Notes: a model not told the origin generated them from the letters alone. Positions 44,161 to 56,858 are shown, counted from the first letter of the stretch. The stretch is DNA of 64,000 nucleotides from Ochotona curzoniae (GCF_017591425.1 NW_024465885.1:47301001-47365000); one strand, 5' to 3'. A program made the numbers and translations.

Positions 44161-46132
44161 ACTAGCAAGTAAAGGGCCCGGCACAGTCCATCGCCCCAAT
44201 CAGCTGGTGGTTGCAATTGCTGGGTCAGTTCTGTTTCCAGTGCTGTCTTCCACGCGAACCAGTGGGTGTTGCAGTCCAGCCTGGTTCTGCCCAGCACACA
44301 CTTGGGCCTCGCATAAACCAGTGGGAGCTGCAGCCTAGCCGGAGTGACCCACAGTAACCCCCACCAGGCCCGCCCCCTACCCTGGTTTGCCAGTATATGC
44401 AGCAAACTAGTCCAGTCTGTCCCACATCCCATTTAGCTCTCATATATTGTCAGTGAACATTGAAGCCTAGTTCAACCCAACGAGCCGACTATCCAGCCCA
44501 CACACCTTTCTGTCTAGCCGCCCCAGCCCCTGTCTTGGTTTTTATGCCCTCCAGTGGTGGTGGTAACCCAAGAGGGAGGAGCCCACTATTTCCCTCCCAG
44601 GCCTCTCCCACTCCCAGATGATGCACTCTCCAGGTGGTTCTGCAGTTTCACCTGACAGAATTAGCCCCCTGTACCAGCATCTGCCAGTTGATACTGTGGC
44701 AAAGCCCAACCAACCCTCACCCACTCTGATTTATGCTTGCACCGATAGGAAGAGTCAGCCCAGCCTGGCTTTTCTCTGATCCAGCTCACATGAGGCGCAC
44801 AGTTATTGTTACCCTGCCTAGTCTGGTCTGCCCCCATCCCAGCCCACACTCTCCAGTGGGAGTAGCTGTCCAGCAGAGAAGCACCCCCATATTCCCCTGC
44901 TAGCTCCGCCCGCTCCCTTCCTGGTTCTCACATGTGTTGGTTGGGTGCTGCGGTCACATCTGGTACAGGTAACCTCACCACCTTGGCACTCCGTAATGTG
45001 CACTTTTTTTTTTAAGATTTTTATTTATTTATTTTTATTACAAAGTCAGATATACAGAGAGGAAGAGAGATAGAGAAGGAAGATCTTCCGTCTGATGATT
45101 CACTCCCCAAGTGAGCGCAATGGCTGGTGCTGTGCCAATCTGGAGCCAGGAGCCCTGCAGGAGCCAGGAACTTCCTCCAGGTCTCCCACAGGGGGTGCAG
45201 GGTCCCAAGGCTTTGGGCCGTCCTCAACTGCTTTCCCAGGCCACAAGCAGGGAGCTGGATGGGAAGTGGAGCCGCCAGGATAAGAACCGGCACCATATGG
45301 GATCCCAGAGCGTTCTAGGCGAGCACTTTAGCCACCAGACCACACTCCCGGCCCTGTGCACTGGTTTTATGTCACGATCTAACCTGGCTCAACCCACACT
45401 CTGTTCTGGTGCTCGGATGTGCCAGTAGATGACGTGAGCTGATTCAGCCTGGTCTGGCCCCGACCCATGCCAAATGTATGCCAGTGGGAAACTTTCCATG
45501 GCCTGTTCTGGGCTGTTTCCTGTCATGCTTCTTGCGTTTACCTGCAGGATCTGTGTCCTGCCAGAAGCTCCTCCATCAGAACCCCTCCCAGTGCCAGATT
45601 TTGTGCATACCAGGGGGTCCATGAGCCAGCCCTACTCAGTTCACTTACTGTCCTAGCAGGAACTTGGCTTTTCCTGACTCACCTTAACCCAAATTGGTTC
45701 TTACTGTTGGATGTTTCAGCCCAGCCATGGCTCTTCCATACCCACATACAGCTCACACATGACTCAGTAGGTGCTGAGACCTAGCCTAGTTCATCCTACA
45801 TCTGCCCTGGTCCTCCAGGACACCAGATGGTGTTGGGGTCTAGCCCAGCTTGGTGCATCCAGTCCCAGTCCACACTTGTGCCAAGGGAGACTACAACCGT
45901 ACCTGACCAGAACGCAGCCCCCATTCCAGCCCCATGCTCCTTGGTGGGAACCTCAACCCAGCTAGGGTGTCCTCTTAGCTCCCCAACCGAACCTGTTGCC
46001 AGCCATAGATCACGTGCATGCCAGTGGTCGCTCTGACTCAGCTTGGCACAGCCCCTCACCGGTCCCAGCCCTTGCTTTACATATTGTGGCTTAGCGTCCC
46101 TGGCTCACGCAGACCAGTAGGGTGCAGTTTGA
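44161..46132. repeat. Degenerate tandem region, about 55-100-bp units
   Basis: The phrase ccagtggg ... gcagccnagcctggnnnnncccac recurs near 44259, 44317, 44389, 44449, 44629, 44684, 45419 and 45477 and again to about 46115. It is GC-rich and much more diverged than the other tandem arrays, and is split by the CSINE at 45005-45354. It may be the internal part of the element ending at 43680. No coding capacity is supported. Confidence 0.6.
45005..45354 (-). mobile_element. CSINE inserted in the tandem region
   Basis: Tail complement ttttttttaagatttttatttatttatttttattac. The body has an extra ggagccctgcaggagccagg duplication. The head ends actcccggccc. TGTGCACT on both sides (44998-45005 and 45355-45362) is the likely target duplication. 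Confidence 0.95.
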
Positions 46133-47682
46133 ATAACTGTAGATGCTTCGGAATGATGATACTGCTACTGTGTTTCATTGCTCTGATAAGTTTAGTTAAA
46201 GAAAAAGATTAACCACAGAAATTAACCTTTTTAGCAGCAATACTATTAAGATAGCTTTCAGCCAACTTTTATATTGCTTTCACACCTATCTGAAACACCA
46301 AAAGTATATTTAATGCACCAAAATTCATGATGGGTCCTGGTTTTTGTATTGGCAAGGAAGAAAGGAAAAGATTGAGAGCATTGTCCAAGCCTCAGTTGGG
46401 TTATGGATGAGAGCAGACAGTGCAGTGTTTACCAGCTTACGTGTTTAACCCATATGTAGATAACAGTGTACCCTTTGACTTGTGATGCATGGATTAATGA
46501 GAAATAAGGTGGGATAAAAGCTGAGTGTTGCCTCTAGGTGCAGAACACGAGTGAATACTCAGCTCGCTTGGCTAGAAAAGGCGCCCAGCGAGGCTCTGAG
46601 CAGCGCTTCTGTCATGAGAAACTTGACATGGGTTGTTGCTCACAATATTTCACATATTTCCCCCAAATTAGATGGCTTGAAATTAAAAAAAAAATCTCAC
46701 TTGCCATTTTTTAAGCCTGTGTTTACACAGGATATGTATTTCCACACAAAGTTATTGGTGTGATGTGATTTCTTGCTTGAAATAATCTTGGAAAATATAT
46801 TACTGGGTATGAAAATAGTCTACAATGAGAGAATAGAGGTGTGTTTTCGTTTCTTGAGCTTTTTAACTTCAGATGAAAATGACTAGTTATTCTAAATGTA
46901 TTTCTAATTACAATGTAAGTATGACAATATCATTGGACTACTTTTAAAAATCAATAACTCATTCTCAGTATTTGTTTTCTTTTACTAGAAAATCTAAATT
47001 ATATTTTTTTGTATAATAAAGCTTCTCAGTGAGTTAAAACTATTTTTAAGCATTTTAAATGTTCAACTTTGGTTCTAAAAGTATTGCTAGTGATATTTTC
47101 TTTAATGCTACAGTTTAAGTAGCTGAACAATATTGAAATTCAGGGTGTTTATCCCTCAGCATCTGTCAGCAGGCCGATGATACTTCCTCATGTTTCTGGT
47201 CCCCAAAGGAAAGTAGGAGTGCCAAGGTTTAATTTTCTTCCCCTTCAAGGACAGGAGAAATCTGTGATAGGAAAGGTGTTGTTTAATAGGTAGACCAGGA
47301 AGATACTCCTTGGAAAATATCCTTTTTACAGGACCTCGGAGAGCTAACCAAAACATTAAATGTTCAATATAAGTTAAAAGAATGTCTTTTATTTCTCTGT
47401 ATGGTCTTACCATTTGGAATTGAAATAGGCTCGTGAGGGTCTCGGGTAGTTCACAGACCGACCAGGTGATGTTCCAAGTTCGAGGTAGTGAGATTGAGAT
47501 TCACCACTTTGGCTGAGTGGCTGTCAAGCCTTCCCTAAGCCTCTTTTCATAAATGTGTGTAACAGCAAGGGGAAGTCTCTGTTGGACATTTACATTTAGA
47601 TACATTTATCCCATAGATAGGAAATGGAGAGGTTTACTGAGTTTTTCATAGATAACTCTTAGATGATAATTTGCGAGTGCTT
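46133..47682. other. Single-copy AT-rich sequence
   Basis: About 1.5 kb with no SINE. No gene. Frames near 46551 and 47156 are short and unrecognised. Confidence 0.5.
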
Positions 47683-47683
47683 T

Positions 47684-47957
47684 TTTTTAAAAGATTAATT
47701 TATTTTTACTTGAAAGAGTCATAAAAAGTGAGACCCTGTGTCTGCTGGCTTGTTCCCCACGCCCTGGGCTGTTCAGAAACCAGGAGCAAGGAGTTTCTTC
47801 CAGGGCTGCCACGTGCGTGCAGGAGCCCAAGGACTTGGGTCATCCTCTGCTGCTTCTGCGCCATAAGCAGGTAGCTGGCTCCAAAGTGGAGCAGCTGGGC
47901 CTTGAACCAGGGCTGCAGAGGGAGGATTCGAGTGCTGTGCCTCTGCACTGGCCCCTA
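47684..47957 (-). mobile_element. CSINE, diverged
   Basis: Tail complement tttttttaaaagattaatttatttttacttg; body with aaaccaggagcaaggagtttc; head ending tgcactggcccc. Confidence 0.87.
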
Positions 47958-49240
47958 GAGGACTTTGCTTGTTATCTGTAGTAAGATATTTATCTTAAGC
48001 ATCATGTTTCTGAGAATATATTTTCTTTTTGTTAATATTTAAAGATAAAATGAAGGATTAGTATTGGTCAATCATTATATTTCCTTACAGCTCTAGAAAG
48101 CTCAATTATTGATCCTATTCCATCCTTTAAGTAGCTGACTTTTTTCAATCTTGTTTTCTGGTTTTCATCTAAAATTCTGGAGTGGAGAGAACACAGAAGC
48201 GGTGGGTGGTAGGTATGGGTTACAGTAGGACAGGGTTTCTGTTTTAAAGAAGACACCCAAGAATCCGATGCTGTCTCTGTGCTGTGGCTTAATGTAGTCT
48301 GTTTGCACATGCTAAAAGCCTGTGGCGGCATTGCAGGTATGCTGGAGAAATACATTGAAAAATCACTGATGTGGCGTGGGCCCAATCTGTATTCCATTTA
48401 GAAGGAGATAATTACTAGGATAGGTGGGACAAGTTGATGTATTTAAAGTACAGCTATCTTTTAGAAGACACAGATGGAAACGGTGTCTTCTTGCTGTGTT
48501 TAAAATATTCTTCTTGGCATACTCGGTTACAGACATTCTTTCAGTCGCTTGGAATCGTCAGGATGCGGTGTTGTTTTAAACTGTCGTTGTGCCACTAGTG
48601 TGTACTGACAGAGCTGAAAGGGTTACGGTGTTTTATTTGTTCCTGGAGATTTTACATGTGAACAATGTTTGTTATAGGTGAACTTGGTTCCTAGAAGATG
48701 GGTATTATGTAGTTGGTCCAGATCTGCATATTTCAAACCCTGTAGGTTAATATTTGATTTGCGTTTTATTATTTTAAAAAGATAATATATAGTGAATTGC
48801 AATCTAATGTAAATGCGCATTAAAGGATGTTATGATAAATGACCCGGGTTGTTACTTTTTTATTTTTGAGGAAGTCGTTTGAGACATCAGAACCGTGCTT
48901 TCTGTTATTTAGTCTTTCCAGTATAGAACAAAATGCCTGTATTTTCTCCAAAATGTAGCGTTTCAGAATGTCTTTGAATGTATGGAAAGGCATTTACATA
49001 ATGCTTTGAGTAGGTGGGGGAAAAGTTGAAATGCTGATGGCAGCAGCTGTTAGAAACTATGTCATCGAAACAAATGCAATTCTGCTACTGTATTCTGCTT
49101 GTATCACCATTAGATAGCCTTTGGAATGAAAACTAGAATATGATTTTAATCCCTTATAGTTTCTATTAATTTTGTTCTAAACCTGAAAGTGTTAATAGCA
49201 ACTTGAAAATGTGACAAAGCTCAATTTTATTTCTTGTTTA
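47958..49240. other. Single-copy AT-rich sequence
   Basis: No recognised repeat or gene. It leads into the candidate regulatory element. Confidence 0.5.
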
Positions 49241-49560
49241 TTACTTGTTTTCCTATTGGACAATTGGAAGTAGCTCTGCCCTGGCAACTAAAATAGGATA
49301 TTTGCATAACCTCGTTTGATTGGCTAGCAGTCTGACTAACAGTTCCAATCACACGGTGTGGGCTTGCTGGTAGGCTATGCTAATTAGGCGCTGTTGCTGG
49401 GGTTCGGATGGTTTGTGTGTGCTGTTCTGCTGCATTGTGTTGCCTGGTGAGACATTGATAAATGAGTGTTTAATGATCTGCAGCAGTTCCCACTCACTGC
49501 GGGCAGGCGGATTTTAGAGCAGAAGTGGAAATAAGGGTTTAATTGCTCTGTTAAATACCT
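49241..49560. promoter_or_regulatory. Candidate conserved regulatory element
   Basis: In a 2.7-kb repeat-free interval, this stretch packs an octamer-like ATTTGCATAA (49300-49309), ATGCTAATTAGG (49377-49388, POU- and homeodomain-like), and CCAAT-box matches at 49254-49258, 49319-49323 and 49345-49349. It is not coding. Conservation is unknown, so this is a guess from motif density. Confidence 0.3.
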
Positions 49561-50640
49561 GTAACCAAAATATGTGTGTTAAATCATAGAAATTAAGTTG
49601 TATAGAATCTTTATCTAAGTAAACAGTTTATAACAGAATTGGGGGATACCTTAGCTTCCTTTTTTATCTTAAAAGATACGTTTTAGGTAGCAGCACTTGC
49701 ACAGGCTTTCTGAAGCTCTGTTTAGTGAAAGTGATCTTTTTCTTGCAGGTTAGCAGTAGTGCTGTCACAAGAAGTGGCATGTTTGATATTCTTGCTATGA
49801 TGTTTAAAAGGATACATGTTTGGTTTTGATAAATTGATGCACGCTTTGTGGGGAGAGTTCATCTTGTGCTGGCCATGCCGTTTAGGTAGCAGGAGCATGA
49901 GCTTAAATTCCTTGTTCATGTTCTTTTTAAGCTGAAAATCAGTTTGTTGTTCAGCACCTCCTGCTGTTACTGTGGTCTTAATGTAAGTCAGATGGCATTA
50001 ACCCCTGCTTGTACTGTGCTTCTTTAGTAAGTTCTTAGTTGGGGCTCTTGGGTGGGAGATTGTTTTGGTAAACAGAAAGCTCTGCTTCGTTCAAGGAACA
50101 TAAATGAAGAACGAACACATGCAATGTTAAATCTGAATGTAAGGGAGAGGCGTGCCTCACAGGTCTGTCTGGAAGGATCGGAGAACACGGTGAAGCTGTG
50201 GTCCGTAGGGCAGGACAGAACGGGTGCGGAGCGGAAGGGCTTTCGGAGGGTGTCATCGCTGCTGGGTGAAAGTTTCAAGTATGGCTTGGTATTGAAATAG
50301 CTGAGGAGTCAGGAGATGGAGAGTAGACGCAAAGCACGTTTCTGACGCACTGTTTGCAGACATACGTGCTCTGTCGAGTCAGGTGCCTCAGTGTGAGGCT
50401 GATGTCACTCATTCCTTCAAGCCGGAGCAGGCGTCTCAGCGTTAGGCTAGCATCGTTGGCTTGCGTGTTGGGATAAGCAGTGCTTTTCGCTGTCGTCTCT
50501 GCTGCTTAGACACAGGGCTCTTCACCTCCTTGTATCTATCCACTCCACCTTCCTTTGGCCTTAAGTATTGAAACATACGTTCCAAAAATGAGTCTATATG
50601 CGTTTACATGTTTTTATTAGATTTTCTGAAATGTTTATCT
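49561..50640. other. Single-copy sequence
   Basis: No recognised repeat or gene. Short frames on both strands near 50024-50300 overlap and lack motifs. Confidence 0.5.
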
Positions 50641-50978
50641 TTTTTTTTTTAAAAAAAGATTTATTTATTTTTAATGGAAAGTCAGACATACAGAGAAGAG
50701 GAGAGACAGAGAGGAAGATCTTCCATCCGCTGATTCACTCCCCAAGTGCCCGCAACGGCCAGAGCTGAGTCGATCTAAAGCTAGGAGCCTAGAGCCTCTT
50801 CCGGGTCGCCCATATGGGTGCAGGATCCCAAGACTTTGGGCTGTCTTCAACTGCTTTCTCAGGCCACAAGCAGGGAGCTGGATGAAGCAGGGCTGCCAGG
50901 ATTAGAACCGGCGCCCATATGGGATCCCGGTGCTTGCAAGGCGAGGACTTTAGCTGGTAGGCTACTGCGCCGGGGCCA
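50641..50978 (-). mobile_element. CSINE, full length
   Basis: A T run, then aaaaaaagatttatttatttttaatgg. The body has catccgctgattcactcccc and gcgcccatatgggatcccgg; the head ends ctgcgccggggcc. Confidence 0.96.
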
Positions 50979-51477
50979 AAATGTTTATCCTTTTAATCCA
51001 CTCTTTATTTAAGTGCCCAGGGCAGACAGCTGGGACACTCCTAACAGTTTTGCAGAGAGTGAAGACAAAATTTAAGCCTTAACATTTGATTATTGATTAG
51101 GCGTAACACTGAAGGAGTCCAGATGGAGAGAATTGAAGTATAACAGAAGTGGGTGAGTTAGGTCTTTTTGTATCTGCTGCATGGTAGAATCTCCGCACCG
51201 CCAGAGGTGGAAGTTTGGAAGAAGGACCGGTTTTTGGATTGGGACTAAAGGCAATGTTTGATTGAAAGTGTTATTTTCACATGGTCTTAATAAATAAGAT
51301 TGTAACCAACCGTGCTGTCAGACTTCATTGTGTAGAAGATTCTTGTAATGGTTGAAGATCGAAGTCTAGTGAGAAAGCTAAGTTTAAGGGTAACAGACTT
51401 GGTGAGGAGTTGACCTTAAAGATTTTATTAACATAGCCTTTGAAATTGTTTTTGAGAAAACTGGAGAGTTCAGTATT
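50979..51477. other. Unassigned sequence
   Basis: No gene or recognised repeat. Confidence 0.5.
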
Positions 51478-51670
51478 TATGTAAGAAAGAGAGAGAATGA
51501 GAACGCCGATCTGGAAGTTTGTTTCCTAAGTGCCTGCAACAGCCAGGGCTGGGCCAGGCCGGAGCCAGGAGCCAGGAGCTCCAGCTGGGTCTCGCACGTG
51601 GGTGGCTGGTGTCCAAGCCCTTGAGCCATCATTTCAAGCTGAAATCCAACTTAAACCGATACTTGTTGTG
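51478..51670 (-). mobile_element. Old CSINE fragment
   Basis: gtaagaaagagagagaatgag, then gcaacagccagggctgggcc, aggagccaggagctccagctggg and a decayed remainder. No head. Confidence 0.75.
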
Positions 51671-52559
51671 GGGTGCTGGTATTCTGCATTTCATGTTGAA
51701 CACTGAGTGTGCCAAACCATCCATCCCTGTGATTGGAATTCTTTACAGTTATTGTTTATAACTATGGGGGTTGGGGGTTTGCACATGTCCCTGTGTTTGC
51801 ACATTTCAAGGTAGACATTGCTTCAGTTTTTGAAATGGTAAAAGTATGAAATTATTTCCAGTGTGTCTGGTTTCGCACTGGGAGCATTTGGGTCGTGTCC
51901 CCTGAGATGGCCGTGCTGTAGGGCAGATGGAGGTTGGATGCCTGCACTTAGGAGAAGTCATGGTTTTCAATGGTTCCAGTGTGTAATCAGCCATGTTGTA
52001 TTGTATTTGGCATGTAGTAAATAGCACATAAAACTTTCCACAAAATTAAGATGGACGTATTTCATCTCCTAAAAGTTCCCTTGTGCGTTGTTACTGAGCA
52101 CTCCCGCCCCTACTCGTGACCCTAGGTAATTGTGGATCTGCTTTTTGTCACAAGTTATTACCTCACCTTTTCTAGAAATTTATCTAAACAGAAACTTATG
52201 TTTTGCTTTTTGATCCACTAAAGTTTCAACTTAGTGTAATTTTTACAGAGCCCTTCGTGTTATGGTTGGCTTCTTTCATTGTGGCTGTTGACTGGTTAAT
52301 GGGCGTTTGTGCTGTTGCTGAGTTGCTGCAAATGAAGCTGCTCTGGTTATTAGAACGTGGGTGAGCCTGTTTTCTCTTGAGGAAACACTGGATGGGGGAA
52401 TGCTCTGATAATATGCTGAGTACGTGCTGGTGTCAGTGGTGCCACTGTGTGACTTCCCATAGCGTGGGGCGGCGCCCGCTCCTCCTTGCCCGCCCCGTTG
52501 TTGACTCCTGGGAAGTCAGTGCTTCGGTGTGCAGACTGCTGTTTGCTCATGTTGGGCCG
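51671..52559. other. Unassigned sequence
   Basis: No recognised gene or repeat. Small frames near 52350-52625 on both strands overlap. Confidence 0.5.
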
Positions 52560-53335
52560 TGTTGGCATGTGCAGTTTTCCCTCTCTGTCCTCTTTGGAGG
52601 AGTGCTTGTTTGGATCTCTGGTTAAAAGTTTTGTTATTGTTTGTTATTTCCTTGGAGCTGAGCTGTGAGTTCTTCTGGCTTATTTTGGATGTAAGTCCGT
52701 TTTCAGATACCTGACTCACACCTACTGTGCTCCTACTCTGTGGCTGGCCTTTTTCTTCTCTTAGAATTGTCCTGAAGGTCAAATATTTTTAAATTTTATG
52801 TATCAGTTAACTATTTTATGAATCATGTGTTTGAAGAAAACTTTTCGCCGATTGTCCCAGTATCAGAAAGAATTAGTTCTGTGGTCCCCCCACACCCTCC
52901 CCAATGTATTTTTGGATTTTCTATTTCATTCTGTGACTCATTTATAGTTAATATTATAGATGTGCTAGAAAGTATAGATGAGAGATCACCTTTGTTTCTG
53001 TTGGACAAATGATATCTAGTTACTGTAAAGCTGCAGAGAATTATCCTTCCTCTACTGAATTGCCTTCCATATTTTTGTGGGATGGTTTAAAGACTTACTG
53101 TACTCTTCTTTGTCTTTGATATCAACTCTGTTATCTTGATACTTGTAGCCTTATGGTACGTGTAGCAATAAGATGGTATAAACCCTTCAGCGTCTTTTTC
53201 AAAGTTGTTACTGATGTCCTTTGCCTTTCCAAGTGAACTTGTAAATTATTCCATGGATTTCTCCCAGAAAGCCTGCTTTGTTGTTACTGGGGTTGGATTG
53301 AATCTAGCCCTGTCTGGAAGGTTGAATGTCTTAGC
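52560..53335 (-). mobile_element. Ancient L1M ORF2 fragment, antisense
   Basis: The order gtggctggcctttttcttct, attttatgaatcatgtgttt, gaattgccttccatattttt, tgatacttgtagccttatgg, ttctcccagaaagcctgc and ggggttggattgaatctag matches the complement of the L1 ORF2 C-terminal coding region (recalled phrases: gtggcttgtcttttcatttt, gattactgtagctttatag, gggattgcattgaatctata). Heavily mutated, no function. Confidence 0.7.
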
Positions 53336-53399
53336 GGGGCCGACTCTTTGAACCCGTGCACCTGTCCGTCCAATTGCAATGACACCTCATGGCACAGAA

Positions 53400-53860
53400 G
53401 GGGACACTGCACTCCTTGCAGGCGTATTGGCTTCACCACTGTATGCTTGTCTATAATGCATATATACTCATTCACCTTTCATATTTTTGAACATGTCTTT
53501 TGGCTTGTAATTTTAACAGATATTTTCACCAGTTACAGGATTTTAGATGACCATTTTTTTCTTCTGTTAATTTGAAGATTTTACTCTGTTGTCCACTTGT
53601 TTGTTTTCTTACCAGAAATCTTTCATTCCTTTAATATATGGTATCTTCTTTTTTCCTGACTTTTAAATATTTTCTGTTTATATTTGGTTTTGAACAGTTT
53701 CTGCTGTGCCTTAATGTAGCTTTTTCTTTGCTTGAAGTTCCTATGTTTCTGCATATATTGGTCTAAGATTTTGATCAGATTTGAAAACTTTCTGATCATA
53801 CTTTTTCAAAACTATTTTTTTGTTCTGCTTTCCCCTCTGCACCTGGAACTTTTTTTTTTT
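53400..53860 (-). mobile_element. Ancient L1M 5' region, antisense
   Basis: attttactctgttgtccact and agctttttctttgcttgaag are placed like the 5' region recognised at 13770-14400. If this belongs with the ORF2 piece at 52560-53335, ORF1 and most of ORF2 are deleted between them. Confidence 0.5.
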
Positions 53861-53867
53861 AAGATTT

Positions 53868-54135
53868 CTGCATTTGAAAAAAAAAAAAAGATTTATATAT
53901 TTGGAAGATAGAGTTAGCAAGAGAGGGAGGGAGAAAGATACTGAAACCAGGAACCAGGAGTTTCTTCTGGTCTCCCATTTGAGTACAGGGGTCCATGTGA
54001 GTACGGGTGCCCATGTGAGTACAGGGTCCATGTGCTTGGACCATCCTCCTTTCCCAGGCGTATTTACAGGAAGTTGCATTGGAAGAATAGCTGGAACTTG
54101 AACTTCAGCATTTATGAATTGCCGACACTGTTTTA
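53868..54135 (-). mobile_element. Diverged CSINE
   Basis: aaaaaaagatttatatatttgg; a gaaccaggagtttcttctggtctccc block; an internal short tandem (catgtgagtac repeated at 53993 and 54013); head decayed. Confidence 0.75.
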
Positions 54136-54179
54136 CCTACAGTTTTACCTACCACCCCACAAATACTGCCATCTATGGG

Positions 54180-54600
54180 CAACTTCAGGATATTAGGGTG
54201 TTTGAGGTTATTCCAGAACTCAGTGGGTGTTAAGTACGATTTGTATATGTTTTCAGTTTCACGGTGTCTGTGTCTGTTCTGACGCTCAGTCTCAGTTGCT
54301 GGATAGTCTTTTGGAATTCATAGCTGTTCCTGTCCAGCATGTTTCTTATATTTCTGGACATTCAATTTGGATATTTAAAAATTATTTCTTTTGACTCGTC
54401 TTAAATACTTGCTTATGTGGAGCATAGCTGGACTCTGTCCCAGTGTTCATGTCTGTGACTTCTGACACTGCTACTCTGTATGCCTGGCATAGAGTTGGTT
54501 GGGTTCCAGCTGTTTTTGAGCTTTGCTTTGTTGAATGCTGAGTGTTTTATATTCCTTCAAGTTTTCTTGATGTTTGTTCTGAAATACTTAACCTGCCTAG
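54180..54600 (-). mobile_element. Probable L1M 5' region, continued
   Basis: tcagttgctggatagtcttt then tggaattcatagctgttcct, catgtttcttatatttctgg and cttaaatacttgcttatg resemble old L1M 5' sequence. The CSINE at 53868 would then split one L1 fragment. Confidence 0.45.
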
Positions 54601-54839
54601 TATATCGGAGAGGTGAGGCCGGTGCGGTTTTTGGCCAGTGATGCTGTGTGGAGATCCTGCCCCAGACAGTTTATTTGATGCTTTGCAGCTGTTGGTGTTG
54701 GCTTAGTGGGTCTCCCTTCTAGCTTCGAGGGTTTGCTGGCAAATGGGGGCCTCTCTGGGCTCCTGCATCACCCCATCTCGACCTTCATCTTCATGTCATG
54801 TAGAATTCTCCCTATGGATTTGTGTCTGTGTGTCTGAAT

Positions 54840-55085
54840 TTCTGTTTTATAAGAACACGAGTCATATTGGATTAGTGCCTACCCTGATGACCTCATCTTA
54901 ACTAATTACATCTGCAGCTAAGCTGTTTCCAAATAAGGCCGTATTCTGAGGTGCTAGGGGTTAGCATTTCAGTGTCTGACTTCTGGGAGGACACCATGCA
55001 GCCTTGTGGCCCCCGCCACCCTGCCAAGCTGCACTTGCTTTCTGTGCCACTTTGTTCTTGGGCATGTGTTTGTGTCCCTCTCACA
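54840..55085 (-). mobile_element. MLT1-like LTR fragment
   Basis: ttataagaacacgagtcata, ttggattagtgcctaccctgatgacctcatcttaac, aaataaggccgtattctgagg and tgctaggggttagcatttca follow the MLT1-type LTR complement. It is the opposite part of the LTR from the piece at 4640-4920. Confidence 0.6.
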
Positions 55086-56350
55086 GCACGCGCTGCTGCC
55101 TCTCTTTTCCTCTGCTTGTCCTGCTGAAGACCGTTGCTAATTAGGATTTAGACTTTCTGAGAAGTGTGCATTTTACTGTAAATGTTTATGTGCTAATGTC
55201 CTGTACCTACAGTTTTACTTGTAACGTTAGGATGTGTCTCTGCACCCCCACCCCTTTGACTTGTACTACTTTGTAACTAGTGGTTATTTAAAGTGAATAC
55301 ACTGATAAGTAGTGTGTGAGCCAAGGAGTTGAGAAAGATCAATGACTTCAGGAGGGATTGTAGGTTTAGCTTTCTGGAGTTAGGGAATTTGTTTTGGAGG
55401 AGTTTATAGTAAGTCAGGTATGATTTAATTAATAATTCAGACAACCAAGTACTGAAGCCTTTCTTGGAGTTAGAAATGCACCTGTAAAAGCAGTGTGTTC
55501 TACCTCTGCCCTGCTGACTCTATGGACATCAGGAGGTAAAAGAAAGGTGAATATGAAGGGTGTTTTTCAGGCGCCCCAGAGAGAATTGGAGAATGAGTAG
55601 CCCTGCTCAGTGGAGGACAACTTTTTTTTTTTTAAAGAAAAGTCAAGCCTGCATGAGTGGGAAAGGAATATCCGTGGTAATGTGGAGTCAGGAGAAGGCA
55701 TTGCATTGTTCATTGTGGAAGAGGCGGAAGTTTACTTCTTGGTAAAAGTGGAAAGAAGCTCTGCGTAGAGATTACAGGACTGAATGGTGAACTTGTAGAC
55801 CATGAGATGTCAGGGGCTGAAAGTGAACAGTGAGTTGGGTGATGGGGCTGACAGTAAGGACAAGAATTGGGTTTTTTCTGGTAGTTAGCATCCTGGATGT
55901 ATTTAGAGAAAGATTGAAAATGACTGGAAGAAAGCGCAGGGACATTTTACAAAGGAAGAGAGAACACAGGAAAGTGAGCAGAGGACTCCCCCAGCTGTTC
56001 ACGGGCAGCGGAGCCAGGGTTCCAGCCTGCAGCTCTGGGGTTGGTCAGGAGGCTGAGCTCGTGAGGAGGTGTTGTGTGAGCTCAGCAACAAACTTAGTCA
56101 TCACCCAACTGCACCATGCATTTCTGCTTGATGTGTAGTGGGTAAAATGGAGTTGTTACTTTCATGGAGTTGATTTTCTGGTGGAGCGATGCACAATGAG
56201 GATCTGTGGTAGGGAGGTGGGGACTTGCTTTTGTCTCATTTGGCCTCCTTGAAGTAAAGAGGGCACCTGTAGGGCACCCTGGCTATGGAGGGCCCAGTCA
56301 TAGCTGTGCAGAGCACCTTTGAGATTATAGTCTCTCTTTGTCTCTCTTTT
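55086..56350. other. Unassigned sequence
   Basis: About 1.3 kb with no recognised repeat. Frames of 61-102 codons around 55560-56138 lack motifs. Confidence 0.5.
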
Positions 56351-56351
56351 T

Positions 56352-56645
56352 TAAAAAGAAAATATGTAGTTATTTGAAATTCAGAGTTAACGCAGAGAAA
56401 CTTTCCATCCCCTGGCTCACTGTTCAGATGGCCCTAATGACTTGGGCTTGTCCTGCCTGGAGCCACGAGTCGGGATTGTTCTGCATGTGCAACAGAGACT
56501 CAGACTCCTGGACAGTGTCCACTGCTTTTCTCAGGCCTTTTGCAGGGAGCTGTGTTGGAAGTGTAAGGGGCACAGACTGATGTCCATATGAGATGCTGGC
56601 AGCACAGGTGGTGGTCTTACCTACTATGCCACAAGGCTGGTCCTA
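56352..56645 (-). mobile_element. Old CSINE, diverged
   Basis: aaaagaaaatatgtagttatttg as tail side; gcagggagctgtgttggaagtg; head ending gccacaaggctggtcc. Confidence 0.78.
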
Positions 56646-56858
56646 AGTCTACTGTTCATCTGGATCAATTTAACATTTGAACCCAATTAATAGAGGGATA
56701 ACTATTTTCCAGTGTGAAAGGCTAGAAACCCCCCTGTGAGGAGGAGCCCTTTTAGTCACTGTCTTATCGTACAGCCAAGAAAAAGTTGGGGATTTAACAT
56801 CCTGTGTTAACAGTGCTGGTGTTCTTAGCTGTCATTTGTTCTGAGGTTAGGGCATCCC

